Below are positions 34,627 through 47,759 of a stretch of 64,000 nucleotides of DNA, piece after piece. The stretch is from Carnegiea gigantea (lineage: Eukaryota > Streptophyta > Magnoliopsida > Caryophyllales > Cactaceae), in NCBI GenBank assembly GCA_029747015.1, contig JAKOGI010002751.1, positions 2,501 through 66,500 of the forward strand, read 5' to 3'. Position numbers and translations under genes: made by a program. The notes below the pieces were generated by a model. The model was not told the origin of the DNA. It was given only the letters and a program-made list of their open reading frames with translations, and ran no database searches. Within the stretch, counting starts at the first letter, position 1. Each line of letters starts with the position of its first letter.

Positions 34627-35338
34627 CCTCCTCGAGTTGCCTTGTCTTGCCTCCCCCCTGCAGTTGCTCCTCCAGCACTGTCTCATACTCACAGCGTCGG
34701 TCTCTGTCATAGGTTAGGTAAACTATCCAATTCATTGACGTACTCACTTGGAAGATGAGCAAGCAAGTGCAAATCTTTATATTACAAATACTGAAATGGG
34801 TTATAGCTTGATTTTTTAGGAATCTAGATTTGTTGTGATCTTCTACACTCCCGCCAATATTATGTGTGAACCACCATTCAAATTTTGAAGTACAGTACCC
34901 ACAACCTCTCAAACAGCCGCCCATTGACACAACCTACTCAATTTACAAAACCCACTAACTCTCAAACTAGCCAAAAAAAAAAAAACTGAATCAACTGCCC
35001 ACTTAAAACTTCTCACATTTCAGACCCTCAAGTTGTAAACAAAGGGGAAAAAAACTGACATTTCACCAGACTAAGTTGGGTGTTGAGGAGAACATCTCAC
35101 ATTGCACAATTCCAGTAAATCACATCTACACCACAATCCCCATCCCCTACTTGTTGCTACCCCTTCGGCTCCTGTTTCCATACTGTACAAATTAGCAGGT
35201 ACAATGTTCTGTACATATACATCTCATGGTAATCACAGCTTAAATATTGATTCATTGTACAGATTGATATCTGTGCCCCTTCATTCCCAATGCAGATTGA
35301 GAGCATACCGAAACACTTAAACTGCCAACTGTTGCGCG
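34627..35338. other. Upstream region of the DUF7705 gene
   Basis: Probable promoter-proximal DNA. It has no recognised coding sequence; the short minus-strand frames (34622-34930 and 34480-34710) run through the TATA region and show no motif. Nothing else seen. Confidence 0.4.
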
Positions 35339-36420
35339 TTGAAGACACTTATAATGAGACAGAGATCATAACCAGATTTGCCAAAAACAGTTCCGCCCAT
35401 AACAATCCAGGTTTCTTGACTATCCCCTTCTAATGATATGTAAATCATTGATTATGCGCACATAATAATACTTTACCCCATTGATTGATAATACAGACTG
35501 AGCAAAGTTGAAACAATAGCCAAACAATATTGGTTTCCTGTCAAGATTACTACAGGTTTAGTCTGAGTAGTTCTCTTTTGGTTTTCCCCCTTCTAATGAT
35601 GCTTAAATAATTGATTATGTGCATATAATAATACTTTACCCTATTGATTGATACTACAGACTGAGCAAAGTTGAAACAATACCCATTGTGCATTGAGGAC
35701 ACTTACAACGAGACAGAGACCATAACCAGATTTGCCAGAAATAGTTCCGCCCATAACACTCCAGGTTTCATGACTATCCCCTTCTAATGATACTTAAATC
35801 ATTGATTATGCACACATAATAATACTTTATCTCATTGATTGATAATACAGACTAAGCAAAGTTGAAACAATAGCCAAACAATATTGATTTCCTGTTAAGA
35901 TTACTACAGGTTTAGTCTGAGTAGTTCTCTTTTGGTTTTCCCCCTTCTAATGATACTTAAATCATTGATTATGTGCACATTATTTACTTTACGCCATTAA
36001 TTGATACTACAGACTGAGCAAAGTTGAAACAATAGTCAAATAATATTGGTTTCCTGTTAAGATTACTACAGGTTTAGTCTAAATAGTTCTCTTTTGGTTT
36101 TCCCCCTTCTAATGATACTTAAATCATTGATTACGTGCACACAATAATACTTTACACCATTGATTGATAATACAGACTGATCAGGGTTGAAACAATAGCC
36201 AAACAATATTGGTTTCCTATTAGATTACTACAGGTTTAGTGTGACTAGTTCTCTTTTTGGTCATTGATTATGTGCACATAATAATACTTCACACCATTGA
36301 TTGATAACACAGACTAATCAGGGTTGAAACAATAGCCAAACAATATTGGTTTCCTATTAGATTACTATAGGTTTAGTGTGATTAGTTCTCTTTTGGTAGA
36401 TTTGACTTTCATACACATAT
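35339..36420. repeat. Tandem array, about 162-bp subunits in a 354-bp higher-order unit
   Basis: The landmark ATTGATTATG(T/C)GCA occurs at about 35448, 35610, 35801, 35964, 36126 and 36263 (spacings 162, 191, 163, 162, 137). The pair 35339-35692 and 35693-36046 repeats at 354 bp and starts TTGA(A/G)GACACTTA(T/C)AA. Each subunit has CCCCCTTCTAATGAT, AATAATACTTTA, CAGACTGAGCAAAGTTGAAACAAT and TTACTACAGGTTTAGT. It is non-coding. Confidence 0.85.
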
Positions 36421-37505
36421 ATATAGCATAAAGACATACATATAACAAAGAACCCATCCCAATGTCCACAACAGAACAGGCATACTCAACCATAAAAAAT
36501 ACAGCTACGTATGTCTGCTTAGGTGAAACAACAACTAAGTTGAAGAATTCACCACCACACCAAAATGAACAAGATGATTACAAAGAACAAGAGCATCCAC
36601 ACATCATACAGATGACAAACATAAGACACACAAAGATAGATATAGAAAGAGTCGAATATGCTTTCCTCTCACCCAGATAAGGAGCCACAAGCTGAGGCCT
36701 CTTAAGTTGAGGCACAGATCTAATAACCCCCAGCAACCAAAACAAAAACGACGGCTAAAATTGAAGACAATAACCAGATCACACAAACTAAGAACAACAA
36801 ACAAGTAAACCTCTATACATTATTACTTCATAATTAATCAATGGTGATGATTGCTCGAAAACACAAAACCAGAGCAACATAATAAGGGCTGCCTAGCACT
36901 TTATTTTGAAAAATTAACGACTTTGGTTAGGAACAGATCTCTACCATCAGATCCACAGTGAAGGGGTGGCGCATGTACAACACGCATCACCAACGAAGGC
37001 GTCTATTGGATGCCTTCTTCCTCTTTCGTCCTTTCAAACCCCGACCTGCCCAAACCATGCCGGAAATGACAACACCACCATGAACACAGATGTGCGTAGA
37101 CTGACACGCCTCCGCCTTAGTGGAGCGTTGGCTGCGTGGGTGGCACCGTTGGACTCGACTTTCACCGAGCTACAACTTGGTGGCGTTCTATTTTCCAGGA
37201 GGATGTGCGAAGGTGGTGGATGACACGGCTTACATCACTTGGTCACAGAGATACTTAAATCATTGATTGTGTGCACATAATAATACTTTACATCATTGAT
37301 TGATAATTACAGACTGACCATGGTTGAAACAATAGCCAAACAGTATTGGTTTCCTATTAGATTACTACAGGCTTAGTATGATTAGTTCTCTTTTGGTATA
37401 TTTGACTTTCATATACATATACATAGCATAAAGACATACATACAACAAAGAACCCATTCCAAGGTCCACAACAGAACAGGCATACTCAACCATTCAAAAT
37501 AAAGC
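36250..37505. repeat. About 1.0-kb segmental duplication ends
   Basis: 36250-36510 recurs at 37250-37505, offset about 999 bp: both copies run from ATTGATT(A/G)TGTGCACATAATAATACTT through AACAATAGCCAAACA(A/G)TATTGG to CCACAACAGAACAGGCATACTCAACCAT. Between the copies lie a short spurious frame (36462-36680) and the GC-rich segment 36940-37235. Confidence 0.8.
36940..37235. repeat. GC-rich segment, copy 1
   Basis: GC-rich island in AT-rich surroundings, starting near CAGATCCACAGTGAAGGGGTGGCGC and ending GTGGATGACACGG. It resembles 39890-40190 (GAAGGGGTGGCGCATG / GGAGGGGTGGCGCGTGG, CTTCTTCCTCTTTCGT / TTTCTTCCTCTATTGT, GCGTGGGTGGCACCG / GCGTGGGTGGTACCG). An 85-codon plus frame (36966-37223) crosses it but the other copy does not keep it open, so I do not call a gene. 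Confidence 0.6.
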
Positions 37506-37920
37506 TATGAATAAAAAATGAATTTGAGCAGAATCGACCAGAGTTTCCACATTCTCTTAAGAAAATAAAGCTACGAGCAAAAGGGCTAACCAAGGCAATT
37601 AACACATGAAATGCATCTCAAATATTAACACGTAATCCATAATCAGCAACATTAAAATACAAAACACTCATGCTAAATAGTATGTTAAAACACCCTACTG
37701 GCCAAGCATAAATATAACCGAATCCATGCTGAATTGCTAATAGAATCATAAGTCTACCATCTTACAAGGAACTGATTCAATAAACAGACAAATGGTAAGT
37801 CCTGATTCTCCCATGGGTAACAATGGATACACTCTTTCAATTTTCCGTATCTGGTATTTATTATTGTCCAAAAAATCATAGCATAGCAGGACTCATTTTA
37901 AGCTATATAAACTATAAACC
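37506..37920. other. Spacer without recognised feature
   Basis: A/T-rich sequence between the segmental duplication and the 280-bp array. No coding motif or repeat seen. Confidence 0.4.
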
Positions 37921-38740
37921 TTCACTTTGTGGCCAATACCTACCAAGTAAGATTGCAAATAACATTAACAGAATTAATAAGATGCAAGTTATGTCTATTG
38001 CACAGACGTAAAATAATAATTTCAGGTAGCAAATTATCAATTTTGACTTGAAAACAAGCATCACACATAAATGTACGTCAGAGAGAAAATGCTTTTTATT
38101 CTTTTGGACATAATGGAAGAATGGATCAGGATATTTATTTTGTATAAAATTAATTGACAAATTGGCCTCACACCTTAATTCTGATTAGGCCACTGAAAGC
38201 TTCACTTTATAGCCAACACCAACCAAGTAAGGTTGCAAATAACATTAACTAAATTAATAAAATGCAAGCTATGTCTATTGCATAGAAGTGAAATAATAAT
38301 TACAGGTAGCAAATTATAAATTTTGACTTAAAAACAAGCATTAAACATAAATGTCTGTGAGAGAGAAAATGTTTTTTATTCTTTTGGACATGATGGAAGA
38401 ATTGGTCACGATATTTATTTTGTATAAAATTAATTGACAAATTGGGCTCACACCTTAATTCTAATCAGGCAATTGAAAGCTTCACTTTATAACCAATGCC
38501 TACCAAGTAAGGTTGCAAGTAACATTAACTGAATTAATAGGATGCAAGCTATGTCTATTGCACAAAAGTGAAATAATAATTTTAGGTAGCAAATTATATT
38601 TTTTGACTTGAAAACAAGCATCATACATAAATGTCTGTGAGAGAGAAAATGCTTTTTATTCTTTTGGACATAATGGAAGAATGGACCAGGATATTCATTT
38701 TGTATAAAGATTAATTGACAAATTGGGCTCACACCTTAGG
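37921..38740. repeat. Tandem array, three copies of a 280-bp unit
   Basis: Units start TTCACTTT(G/A)T at 37921, 38201 and 38481, spaced exactly 280 bp; the third ends near CTCACACCTTA at 38738. Each has ACCAAGTAAG(A/G)TTGCAA, TGTCTATTGCA, GAGAGAAAATG(C/T)TTTTTATTC and ATTAATTGACAAATTGG. Frames of 81-82 codons on the minus strand of units 1 and 3 are products of the repeat and are broken in unit 2. A partial echo (CTTAATTCTAATTAAGCAACTGA) lies at 38997. Confidence 0.9.
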
Positions 38741-39889
38741 CAATGACCTTTTTAATGTCATAACATGTTCCCGGTTCCGTTTATAAGTTCCATTTTAGGA
38801 ACTGGAATCAGAGACTTGTTTGATCGATTCCAGGATACTGGTCACCATGCTTACCCTTTCAGTAGAAACACAGGAGCTGCCCAGCCCTCGATTACCCACA
38901 TTCACAATTTTAGCCTGCTCGCAGATCTTTAGATTGTCAATTTATTCCGATTTCAAAATAAACAAATATCCTACACCATATAGGACCCCTTGCATCTTAA
39001 TTCTAATTAAGCAACTGACCCATAAACCTTCCTAATTGCTACATCAACCACAAGTTGCCAAGCAAACCAAATCAGGCCTGCTCAGCACTTTCTTTCCAAA
39101 ATATACTCATCATTATCATTATCAACACATAGTGCGAGATCAATTCAAGACAAGAGGAAATATGCTCCAACAGTGGGGATTATCAAATAAGGAAAAGGAA
39201 ATAGAGCATAAAACATGATTTCTACATTCACTCACAGAGTTGACGCATTTCATACAAGTTTTGGCATAATTTTAACGGTTGAGATCATTAACTCACCACA
39301 ACAAGTATCATTTCCCCACCAAGTAACGTCAAAGCTTCAACATCCCATTGACCCATAAATTTACACAACCACCACACATAGACATACAAACACATAGAGC
39401 AGGCAAACATGATACTTGACACCAACGACATTAGCCAGTGATATTGGGGCAAAATCCGAATCATATCAGGAAAATTAAACCGTACAAATAAACAATAGAT
39501 GAAGGGAAACTTACATTGATTTTTCTGGCAGACCACAATAACCGGCAGATCCCAATAGATCAAAGGCAAACGTACATGGGATCAGAGCCTCCAAAAGTTG
39601 CCCGCGATTATTACCAACATCTCTATGAACAAAAATGCATGATTTTCTAACTTAATAATCTAAAAATTGTAACCAATCCCCCCCCCCAAAAAATCCCCAA
39701 ATCGATGACTCAGAGAGGATATTACAGCGTACATGAACAAAATTCCACATTACAAACGGTAAACGCCCTAAATCTGAACATATAATTACATACAACAGCA
39801 TAACACCACGAAAGTCCTGACGTGTACATTAAAACTTAAGTAAAAGAAGGCAACAAGGGCTATAATAATGATGATGGTAAGAAGTAAAC
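38741..39889. other. Spacer without recognised gene
   Basis: Mixed sequence with short frames only (longest 93 codons, minus, 39288-39569, no motif). A short segment at 39074-39100 (CAGGCCTGCTCAGCACTTTCTTTCC) resembles 36885-36905, another echo of the local duplications. A C9A6 tract lies near 39679. Confidence 0.4.
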
Positions 39890-40190
39890 AATACCCATTA
39901 GATCTGATGTGGAGGGGTGGCGCGTGGACCACATGCGCCGCTGACGAAGGTGTTGTTGGACTCTTTTCTTCCTCTATTGTGTTTCTAAGCCCCCGATCTG
40001 GCCAACCCTCGCTGAAAAACCAAACTCCACCACATAAATGGCGGCGCGTACACCTACGCGCCACCGCCTGAACGGCGCGTTGTGAGCGTGGGTGGTACCG
40101 GCGGACTCGGCTTCGGCCAATCTATATGCTGGTAGTGTTATAGTTTTCAGGTGGTAAGGGCGGCGTATGAGCGGATTTCATCAGTCGGGC
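39890..40190. repeat. GC-rich segment, copy 2
   Basis: Counterpart of 36940-37235, with stronger CpG density (GGCGCGTGG, GCGGCGCGTACACC, GAACGGCGCG). The minus frame 39786-40064 and plus frame 39868-40071 cross it, but neither is conserved in copy 1. It could be a duplicated gene-start or promoter CpG-rich segment; I do not know. Confidence 0.6.
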
Positions 40191-40745
40191 ACCCACGAAA
40201 GGACGAACTGTGGGAGGATTCTAGACAGTATGTGAGAGGATTGTGACTAAGAGGGGAAGATGGCATGTGAGCGGACAGAGAGGAGACAGAGGGAGGCGCC
40301 ATTTGAGACGATGGTGGGGAGATAGAAGGATTCAGGGAGAAGACATGTGTGAGGATAGATGGAGGGACCGCTTTTGAGAGGGAGGCAGAATGACAGAGGT
40401 CGATTCAGATAGGGGAGAGGATAGAGATGACAAGAGAGATTTTTGGGGCTTATCGACATTTAAGACCTGGAAAACTCTAGACATCACTTATAATTTGTTT
40501 TGGGGTTTGCATTTTTCTTTGTTTTTTTGGTGCGGTTTTGGGGTTTGCATTCTGCAGCTAAGACGATTCTAGACCTTCACTTTCTTTAACAATGAAGTAC
40601 ATATGCTTTATTTACAGTATTAATGTTAGTATTATTCTGTTTTGTTGGATAAAAATATAAGTTTTTTTAGTTTTTCATTAATATTGTTATTATTATTCTG
40701 CCTTTTCTGATAAAAATATAAGTTTGGGCAATTTGAGATACAACC
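40191..40745. other. Spacer, purine-rich then AT-rich
   Basis: 40230-40450 is rich in GA (GAGAGGAGACAGAGGGAGG). 40620-40730 contains a 63-bp tandem echo (ATTCTG-TTT-GATAAAAATATAAGTTT at about 40634 and 40697). No gene seen. Confidence 0.5.
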
Positions 40746-40746
40746 A

Positions 40747-41262
<516 letters not shown>

Positions 41263-42839
41263 CACATACATGCTCCATGCTTTTGTACGGGTCATACTAG
41301 TGTCACAATTCCAAAAGCGGATGATAAGGGAATTCTTTGTTCTAAAAGTTTGGAGGAAATTAAATCTGGAACAAAACCAACGAGTATGCGGATGATTTTT
41401 CGTTTTGGGAGAATTACTAGTAAGTGTTGTTAGGCAATCTCTCCTGGGATATTCCTCATGCAGAATCGGCCACTCAGCTGGCAACCTCATATCTTCGGCA
41501 ATTTACTTTAGTTGACCCCAATTTGTCGCTACCCACCTACTCCTACCTACCAACAGGCTCTCCTTCTCCCTTCTCCCTTCTCCCTTCTCCCTTGCTGCTG
41601 CCTTTGTCAATCTTCCCCTACAAAATTAACCCACAACACACTAAAGAGCAATTTCATTACTGTAACATTTGACTGATAATTTTATTAACCCTTTGTCCCC
41701 TTCAATTTCTACTTTTCTTAGGCTCTGTTTTCATATTTCCCAAAGTATTGATCTCAAATCTGATAATTTAGAGTCAACTACATTTAATAAAAAGAAAATA
41801 TTAATATTATATAATTAGCCAATTATTGCATGACATAAACAAACTTAGACCCTTAAATATGTAGTTCACAATAACCCCTCTTATTTATAACTTATTTATT
41901 TTTAAAAATTTTTAATGAAGAAATTATTTTTTTCTCTATCTAATAGAAAATTTGTTTTTTAAATTTTCATTATAAATAAAATATGTGAAATGTTTGCTCT
42001 AAAATGCTTTGTTCTTGATATAAATAAATCAATTTCGGAATAGTGTTGTCAAATTTTCAAACAATTTTTCTAAAAAGAGTTCAATTAAAGTTTTTCTTTC
42101 TAGTTCATTATTCAAAAGCACTGTTTCTATTATTGTTAGTTTTTTTATTTCAACTGAAAAATTATTTCTTTTAATTTTCTAACTTTATTAGGTTTGTTTC
42201 TTTTTAATTTATTTTTATCCAGTTTAATGAAACTATCATTGTTCTTGCTGTAACCAAAATTTAAATTTAAATTGTATTTTATAAAAATATAGTTTTCTAT
42301 ATTGTTCATAGACTTGTTCTATTTATTTCTGGCGGTGGTCACTTTTTTAATTGGAATAATTGAAAAATGTAAATGTTATCTTATAAGTTAATAAGTTTTT
42401 GTAAAATGTAGGAGATATTAATGTTGTGTGCTGGGTACATGGACAAGGTGAATTATATTGTGCTTAATATTGTACTATTAGCTCAGTTGTTCAATGAAAA
42501 TAGCCTTACAAATAGCATAGGTGATTTCCAATACTTGCTTGAAATGAAGTTCAAATTGTTAACTTGGGTTTGTCCGAATAGTTAACCCTAGTTAGTGCAA
42601 GTTGTTAACCTGAGTTAACTGCATATAATTCTAAGGATGATTTCAGATGTTGTCAGTCTATGTTACCTCAATAGTGGTTTTTGGACTATTCAACACCTAA
42701 CTTTTAAGAAACTCATACTTGATTCTTATGTATGAGTGAAAAAATAACGTTGAGGTAGATACAATAACCCCTACTAGATATATGGTTAAAACTCAGTAAA
42801 CAAACACCCCAAAATATATATTTTTATATAATTTTTTTT
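41263..42839. other. AT-rich spacer
   Basis: No recognised gene. 41565-41593 has four CTTCTCC(C) repeats. The rest (41690-42840) is AT-rich with no coding signal. Confidence 0.5.
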
Positions 42840-42879
42840 ATTAAATTTGGCATGTGTGTATGTGTGAGAGGGGTAATCA

Positions 42880-42997
42880 ATTCTTTAATAATAACAATAA
42901 CAATAACAACAATAATAACAACAAACAATTATGACAATGATGATGACAATGAGGATGATGATGAGGATATGATGATGGTGATGGTGATTATTATTGT

Positions 42998-43028
<31 letters not shown>

Positions 43029-43535
43029 GTTATTGTTGTTGTTAATATTAACAACAAAAAGAAAATTAATGACAGTATTACAATACTAGTAATAACATTA
43101 ATATTAGTGGTATTAGTAATCAATAGTGATGTTAACAATAATAATGCCTAAAATATAAAATAACAATAATAATAATAATAATGATAAAATTAATAATACA
43201 TAAAATAAGAAGAATAACAATTATAATAAGTAATAACAATAGTGATAATAATAATTATTATAATAATAACAATAATAATACATAAATTAAGTTATTACTG
43301 AAATTTAAAATAATACCAATATTATTAGAAATTGAATTTAAAATAATAATGTCACTATTATTAATAGCATTAGAAAACTTAATATTAGCAACGTATTTTT
43401 GAGAATAATAATAATAATAATAATAATAACCTCTCAACTGTTATTATTGCTAATAACAATAAAAATAAGAATGTTACTACTAATAAGAATAATTTTAGTA
43501 AAACATTATTATTATTGTGAACAACTGTTAGTAAA
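42880..43535. repeat. Trinucleotide-rich low-complexity region (AAT/ATG/ATT)
   Basis: Irregular AAT, AAC, ATG and ATT repeats such as GATGATGACAATGAGGATGATGATGAGG, giving Asp/Asn/Ile-rich frames (42852-43151, 42929-43138, 43399-43611) that are artefacts of the repeat. Confidence 0.9.
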
Positions 43536-44679
43536 TTCTTTGAAATCTTTAAAGGGCCCCTTCATCCCTTGTGCCACGTGCTCTGCTCTGTCCCTATCAT
43601 GCAAGGGGTGACGTGGCCTTTCAACAATCATAATTCAACACCAATATTTAAATAGAAAATAAAAGCAACACCTATTGATAATTTTCCCACTCATCTTGGT
43701 CGTTTGCTTTAATGCATGATTGAAAAAATAATAATTTGATTTCATGCGTCCATATAAATCAATCGCAAATGAGAAGTTTAGTCAAAATCTAACCGTGGTA
43801 AAAATTTACCCAATCCAATAACCCAATCCGAACTAGCGCAAAAAAGTTAGGGCCTTGAATAAAATTTTGAAACTTAAACCCGTTTGGGTTAAACTCGTTA
43901 GAGTTAGGGTCGATCCATTTGAATTAGATTGATTTTTAACATATATGTTTTTATGCAAGAATTATATTTACTCAGTATATGCGCTGATTTTATACCTAAT
44001 AATGAGCATATGTAGCTGTTAATATCTTAATTAAGAAGGACATAATTTCTAGGTTTTCACCATCTTTTAAAACTTTTATATCTTTCTTCCCCATCCATCA
44101 CTGCAGTCTATTACTATAACATCTTCATTGTGGCACTTTGTCTAAACTTATTTGATCTTTTTCTATGATAAACTATCTTTTGATCATCTAATCAAATTAT
44201 TGTATCACATGTAAAGTAGTATATTTGGGCCAAAAAGGACTTGCGCATGGTTGACCATCTTCTCCGGACGAATGATACCGGTATCATCAAATATATTCCG
44301 TAGGAATTTTAGTTGAACGTGTGTACAATTTTCTTTCCTTTTATTTTTTTTTCTTTACTCTCATGATGAGAAAGTATGATCTAAAAGGTAAATGCATCTT
44401 AGTTTCAGTAGAATGACACCTAAAAAAGATTAAGTTTGAAGCTTTAGAGCTCGATGCTTTTTTATTTCTAAAAATGTTTACATTAATTCTTATAATATTT
44501 CTATGAGAATAAAAAACGCTTCTAACCCTTTGGGTTTGACCCAAACCACAGATTTAACATTTGCAAACTCAAGACCCACATTTAATCCATCAACTTGAAT
44601 TGACAGGTCTAGTCAAATCTATATATCTAATGGTTTGATTGATACCTCAAACATGTGATTACAATATATAAAAAAATTG
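43536..44679. other. Spacer without recognised gene
   Basis: Contains the inverted pair TGCCACGTG and TGACGTGGC (43571-43616) flanked by AAAGGGCCCC and GGCCTTTC. Otherwise AT-rich, no gene seen. Confidence 0.4.
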
Positions 44680-46111
44680 ATCCTTCAATTTGTCAATGAC
44701 AATGGAACCTTTCTTGATAATCTCCTAAAGATCTGCTTAACATAGAGTTTCATGATTTCCTACCACCAAAAATAATTAGTACCCATAAAAAGAGGTGGAC
44801 AATCAGAATCAATATTATAACTAGCCATGAGATCAAAGCTATTAGACGATTAAGTCTTAAGATAATAGCACCCACTCTGATACCGATTGAAGATTCAGAT
44901 CACCCTGGAGGGAGGTGAATAGAGTTATCATAAAAATTTACGATTAAAATCAAAAGCAAATGCAAAAATTAACCAGAGACAATATGCAAGGATATTTTAA
45001 TAAGGTTGGGCCTCAATCAAGTTTAAGTCCCCACCTAGAGTTATTTAACTCTAGGATTTAATTCTCTACTTCTCTTATTAAGACAAACTCTTTCACAATC
45101 TCTCAGAGTTTTCCCACTCTAGAGATCCCAAACCCTTAAACCAACCTCTTGATTTAAGTTTGGAGGAGTTGACCTCACAACTTCTAAGTTCACTCCTTAA
45201 TTAAGTACAATTCCTCACACCTCTATTTTTGATCTCAAAACAAAGCTTAATACAGTAGCTTAATGCATAAACTCAATGCTTTTCTATTTGCTTGGATGCT
45301 ATAGTTTAGCTCTTGTGGCCTCTATTTATAGGATTAGTAACCGAGACATCAATCAGCCAAGGAAGGAAGCTTCTGCCCATAATTTCTTAAAATCTCATTC
45401 TAGGCCCTTGAAATTTGATCTGCAAATTCTGATTTGATTTTCTGAGCAAACTTGCCATGGTGGAGGTTGATATGAAGCTGCTTAGAATCTTTTCCCTGCT
45501 CTTGAAATGTAGATGATGCTAGTGATCATTTAGAATCAAATAAAATAACAATAGATTTGATTTTTGATTAGGATATCATCATTCTTTCACATGTTTTACA
45601 AATCAATATCATATCAATGATTCTTATACAACCTCATTACCATAATTAGCAGAATATTTCATCATCTAAGTGAATTTTTTGCAAGATCAAATTTATATAA
45701 CTCTCAAATTTGAAATTCAAATTTGAATAGGCTGAAGCATATTTTTCCAATCAAATAAAATCATTAGATATTATATGATAGCCACATATTTCTCTATCCA
45801 TAAACATATATTTTGGTAGACAGCTTAATCCAATCAAATCCATTAATACTATTCACTTACATTATATGGATAAATATCCATAGGAACTCAATAATCTATC
45901 ATATCATTTCTATTAGTAATCAATCAAAACTTTTTGTCCAAGACTTAAATTATTCAAGTGCTAAGCCCATGCATTAATCAAACATGTAACCAATTTGATG
46001 AATTGGACCAATAATAATGTTATATATGAAACTGACAAATAACATAAATATTCAATAAGCAACTATTTCATATATAATTATTATCCACATTTTTTGTTAT
46101 CATCAAAATCA
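44680..46111 (-). mobile_element. SIRE-like copia 5' end: LTR, primer site and gag start
   Basis: Minus strand. The LTR 44888-46111 (1224 bp) begins TGAAGATTC and ends AAAATCA on the plus strand; its end reads TGATTTTGATGATAACAAAA from the element's strand, typical of such copia LTRs. The primer site GGTATCAGAGTGGGTGC (minus, about 44884-44868) precedes a gag start at ATG 44828, encoding MASYNIDSDCPPLFMGTNYFWW before a stop, the PPLF-GTNY-W pattern of SIRE/Tork-type gag. Sequence beyond about 44680 is not recognisable as copia, so the element is truncated. The LTR carries the phrase CACCCTGGAGGGAGGTGAATAG, common in such plant LTRs. Confidence 0.7.
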
Positions 46112-47759
46112 TTATGTGACTCCTAGAGTCAACAGCTGGCTCTAACCAAAGAAAGAACATCATTGTTATTACCATTGTCAACTAGAGAATTCCCGACAAT
46201 GAAGAAGCAAAGCACTTGCATTTGAGCTCGTCATGTTGTATTATTCCATGACCAAGCCCTAAGAAAATGGCACAAGACCAATGTGACTACCAAGAAGAAG
46301 CCTATCTTATGACACAAAGTTGCTTTCATCCTTACTTTGTTGGGAGAAATAATCCAAAACAATACAATATCACTAGTTGATGAACCACATCATTTATATA
46401 GAAAGGCAGTCTACTTGGTAAAATGGAATTGATTTCATAGGCAACATAAGTATGAGAAAAAAGGTGAAACTTGCCCAAAGGAATTAATTGCTTGCTGTTG
46501 TGGAGGAAGGTCGTGGAATACTTGTGCCCGCATTTTGAGCAGTGGTCATGGTATGTCACATTCCATGAGTTAGTTACGCCGATCAGGCTTGTGGATGAGA
46601 TTAAGGATTGTTACGTTATGGGTTTGAGTTTTGTACATAGTGAAGATTTACTTTGAAAGATTAGTTTAGCCTACAAGAATTGGTAGCTAACTCGATTTCA
46701 GTCGACAGAGGGTAATGATTAAGTAGGAAAATTATTATAGTTATGGTTGGTCATATGAAAGAGTAAGAGATCGATTATACACTTGATTAGATATAATTGA
46801 TTTTGCTTTTGTTGTTGAGATTGCATTTTGCTTCATTATATTCTAACATACAGCTCCGTTTATATAATACTTTTGCTATGAGGTACTGTTTACTTTGACT
46901 ATCACTAATTAATTTACCCTTGTCAAAAAATGGGGTTTATATAACCGTGCACCATATGGATATTATTAGCTCAACTAGTTTTCTAAAGGCTCCTTCTAGT
47001 CTAACATTTACTTTTTTTTTCTATTTTTACGCAGTAATAGATATCATTGGACTTTGTGAAAAGTTTGATCAAGAAGAGTACCTAAGAACGGATTAAAATG
47101 GGTAGAGTATTTAGTTTTAAGTTAAAAAATTTAACAAGTTCAAATTGTTATCACTTAGAAGAATAACCTCTTCCTTTTTTTATAGTTATTGGATCAAGAG
47201 ATTAAAGAAGGATCCACCTAAAATACCTATAAAATTGGTATGGTGATCCAAACAAACAATTCTCAAACAAAAAGCATCGTGCAGGGTTTCAACACTCCTA
47301 TTGATGCGTAAAGATCCTGAAACATAAGGAATAACCCCTAAACCAAACTTGTGATAGCAGAATTAAAACACCATACATCCTCACTTCATATAGTATACAA
47401 CTATTATATCTACCTAAATAATATAAAATACCACTATGTCTCCCTAGTACTAATCTCAAAATGTAATAAACTATGCCTTCAACCCTCAGTAGAATATGCA
47501 ACAAGAATCAATTACGAAACTCCCACTACTGATAACCAGTGCTAAATAGTAACACCACATCGCCTAAGTCCTATGCAATAATACTAGGACTCCCACCTCC
47601 AGTGAAGACAAAAGCGGGTATACCAAGCTCATATGGAGTCTGAAGATTTAGGGAAGCTTTCAACCATGGGATAAAAAAGCTTTCGAAAAATGTCGTGACC
47701 ATCAAAACTTCCCACCGAACACATTGCAAGGGAGACATCATTCATTCCCACTTGTCAGC
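46112..47759. other. Spacer between the two copia LTR copies
   Basis: No recognised gene. Short frames (75 codons minus at 46332-46559, 68 codons minus at 47298-47504) carry no motif. It may be host DNA or decayed transposon. Confidence 0.4.

Noticed and set aside
34480..34930. Upstream minus-strand frames before the DUF7705 start
   Set aside because: They cross the TATA box and predicted UTR, have no motif and do not join in frame to the gene.
36966..37223. 85-codon frame in the first GC-rich segment
   Set aside because: The related segment at 39890-40190 does not keep the frame open, and GC-rich DNA has few stops by chance.
37912..38732. Similar 81-82 codon minus-strand frames in units 1 and 3 of the 280-bp array
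   Set aside because: They are the same repeat translated twice; unit 2 lacks the frame, so there is no sign of selection for protein.
42852..43151. Asp/Asn-rich and Ile-rich 99-codon frame
   Set aside because: Product of AAT/ATG trinucleotide repeats with a matching frame on the opposite strand.
46332..46559. 75-codon minus frame with CSKCGHKYS
   Set aside because: A single CxxC with no partner pair and no family resemblance; too short to support.
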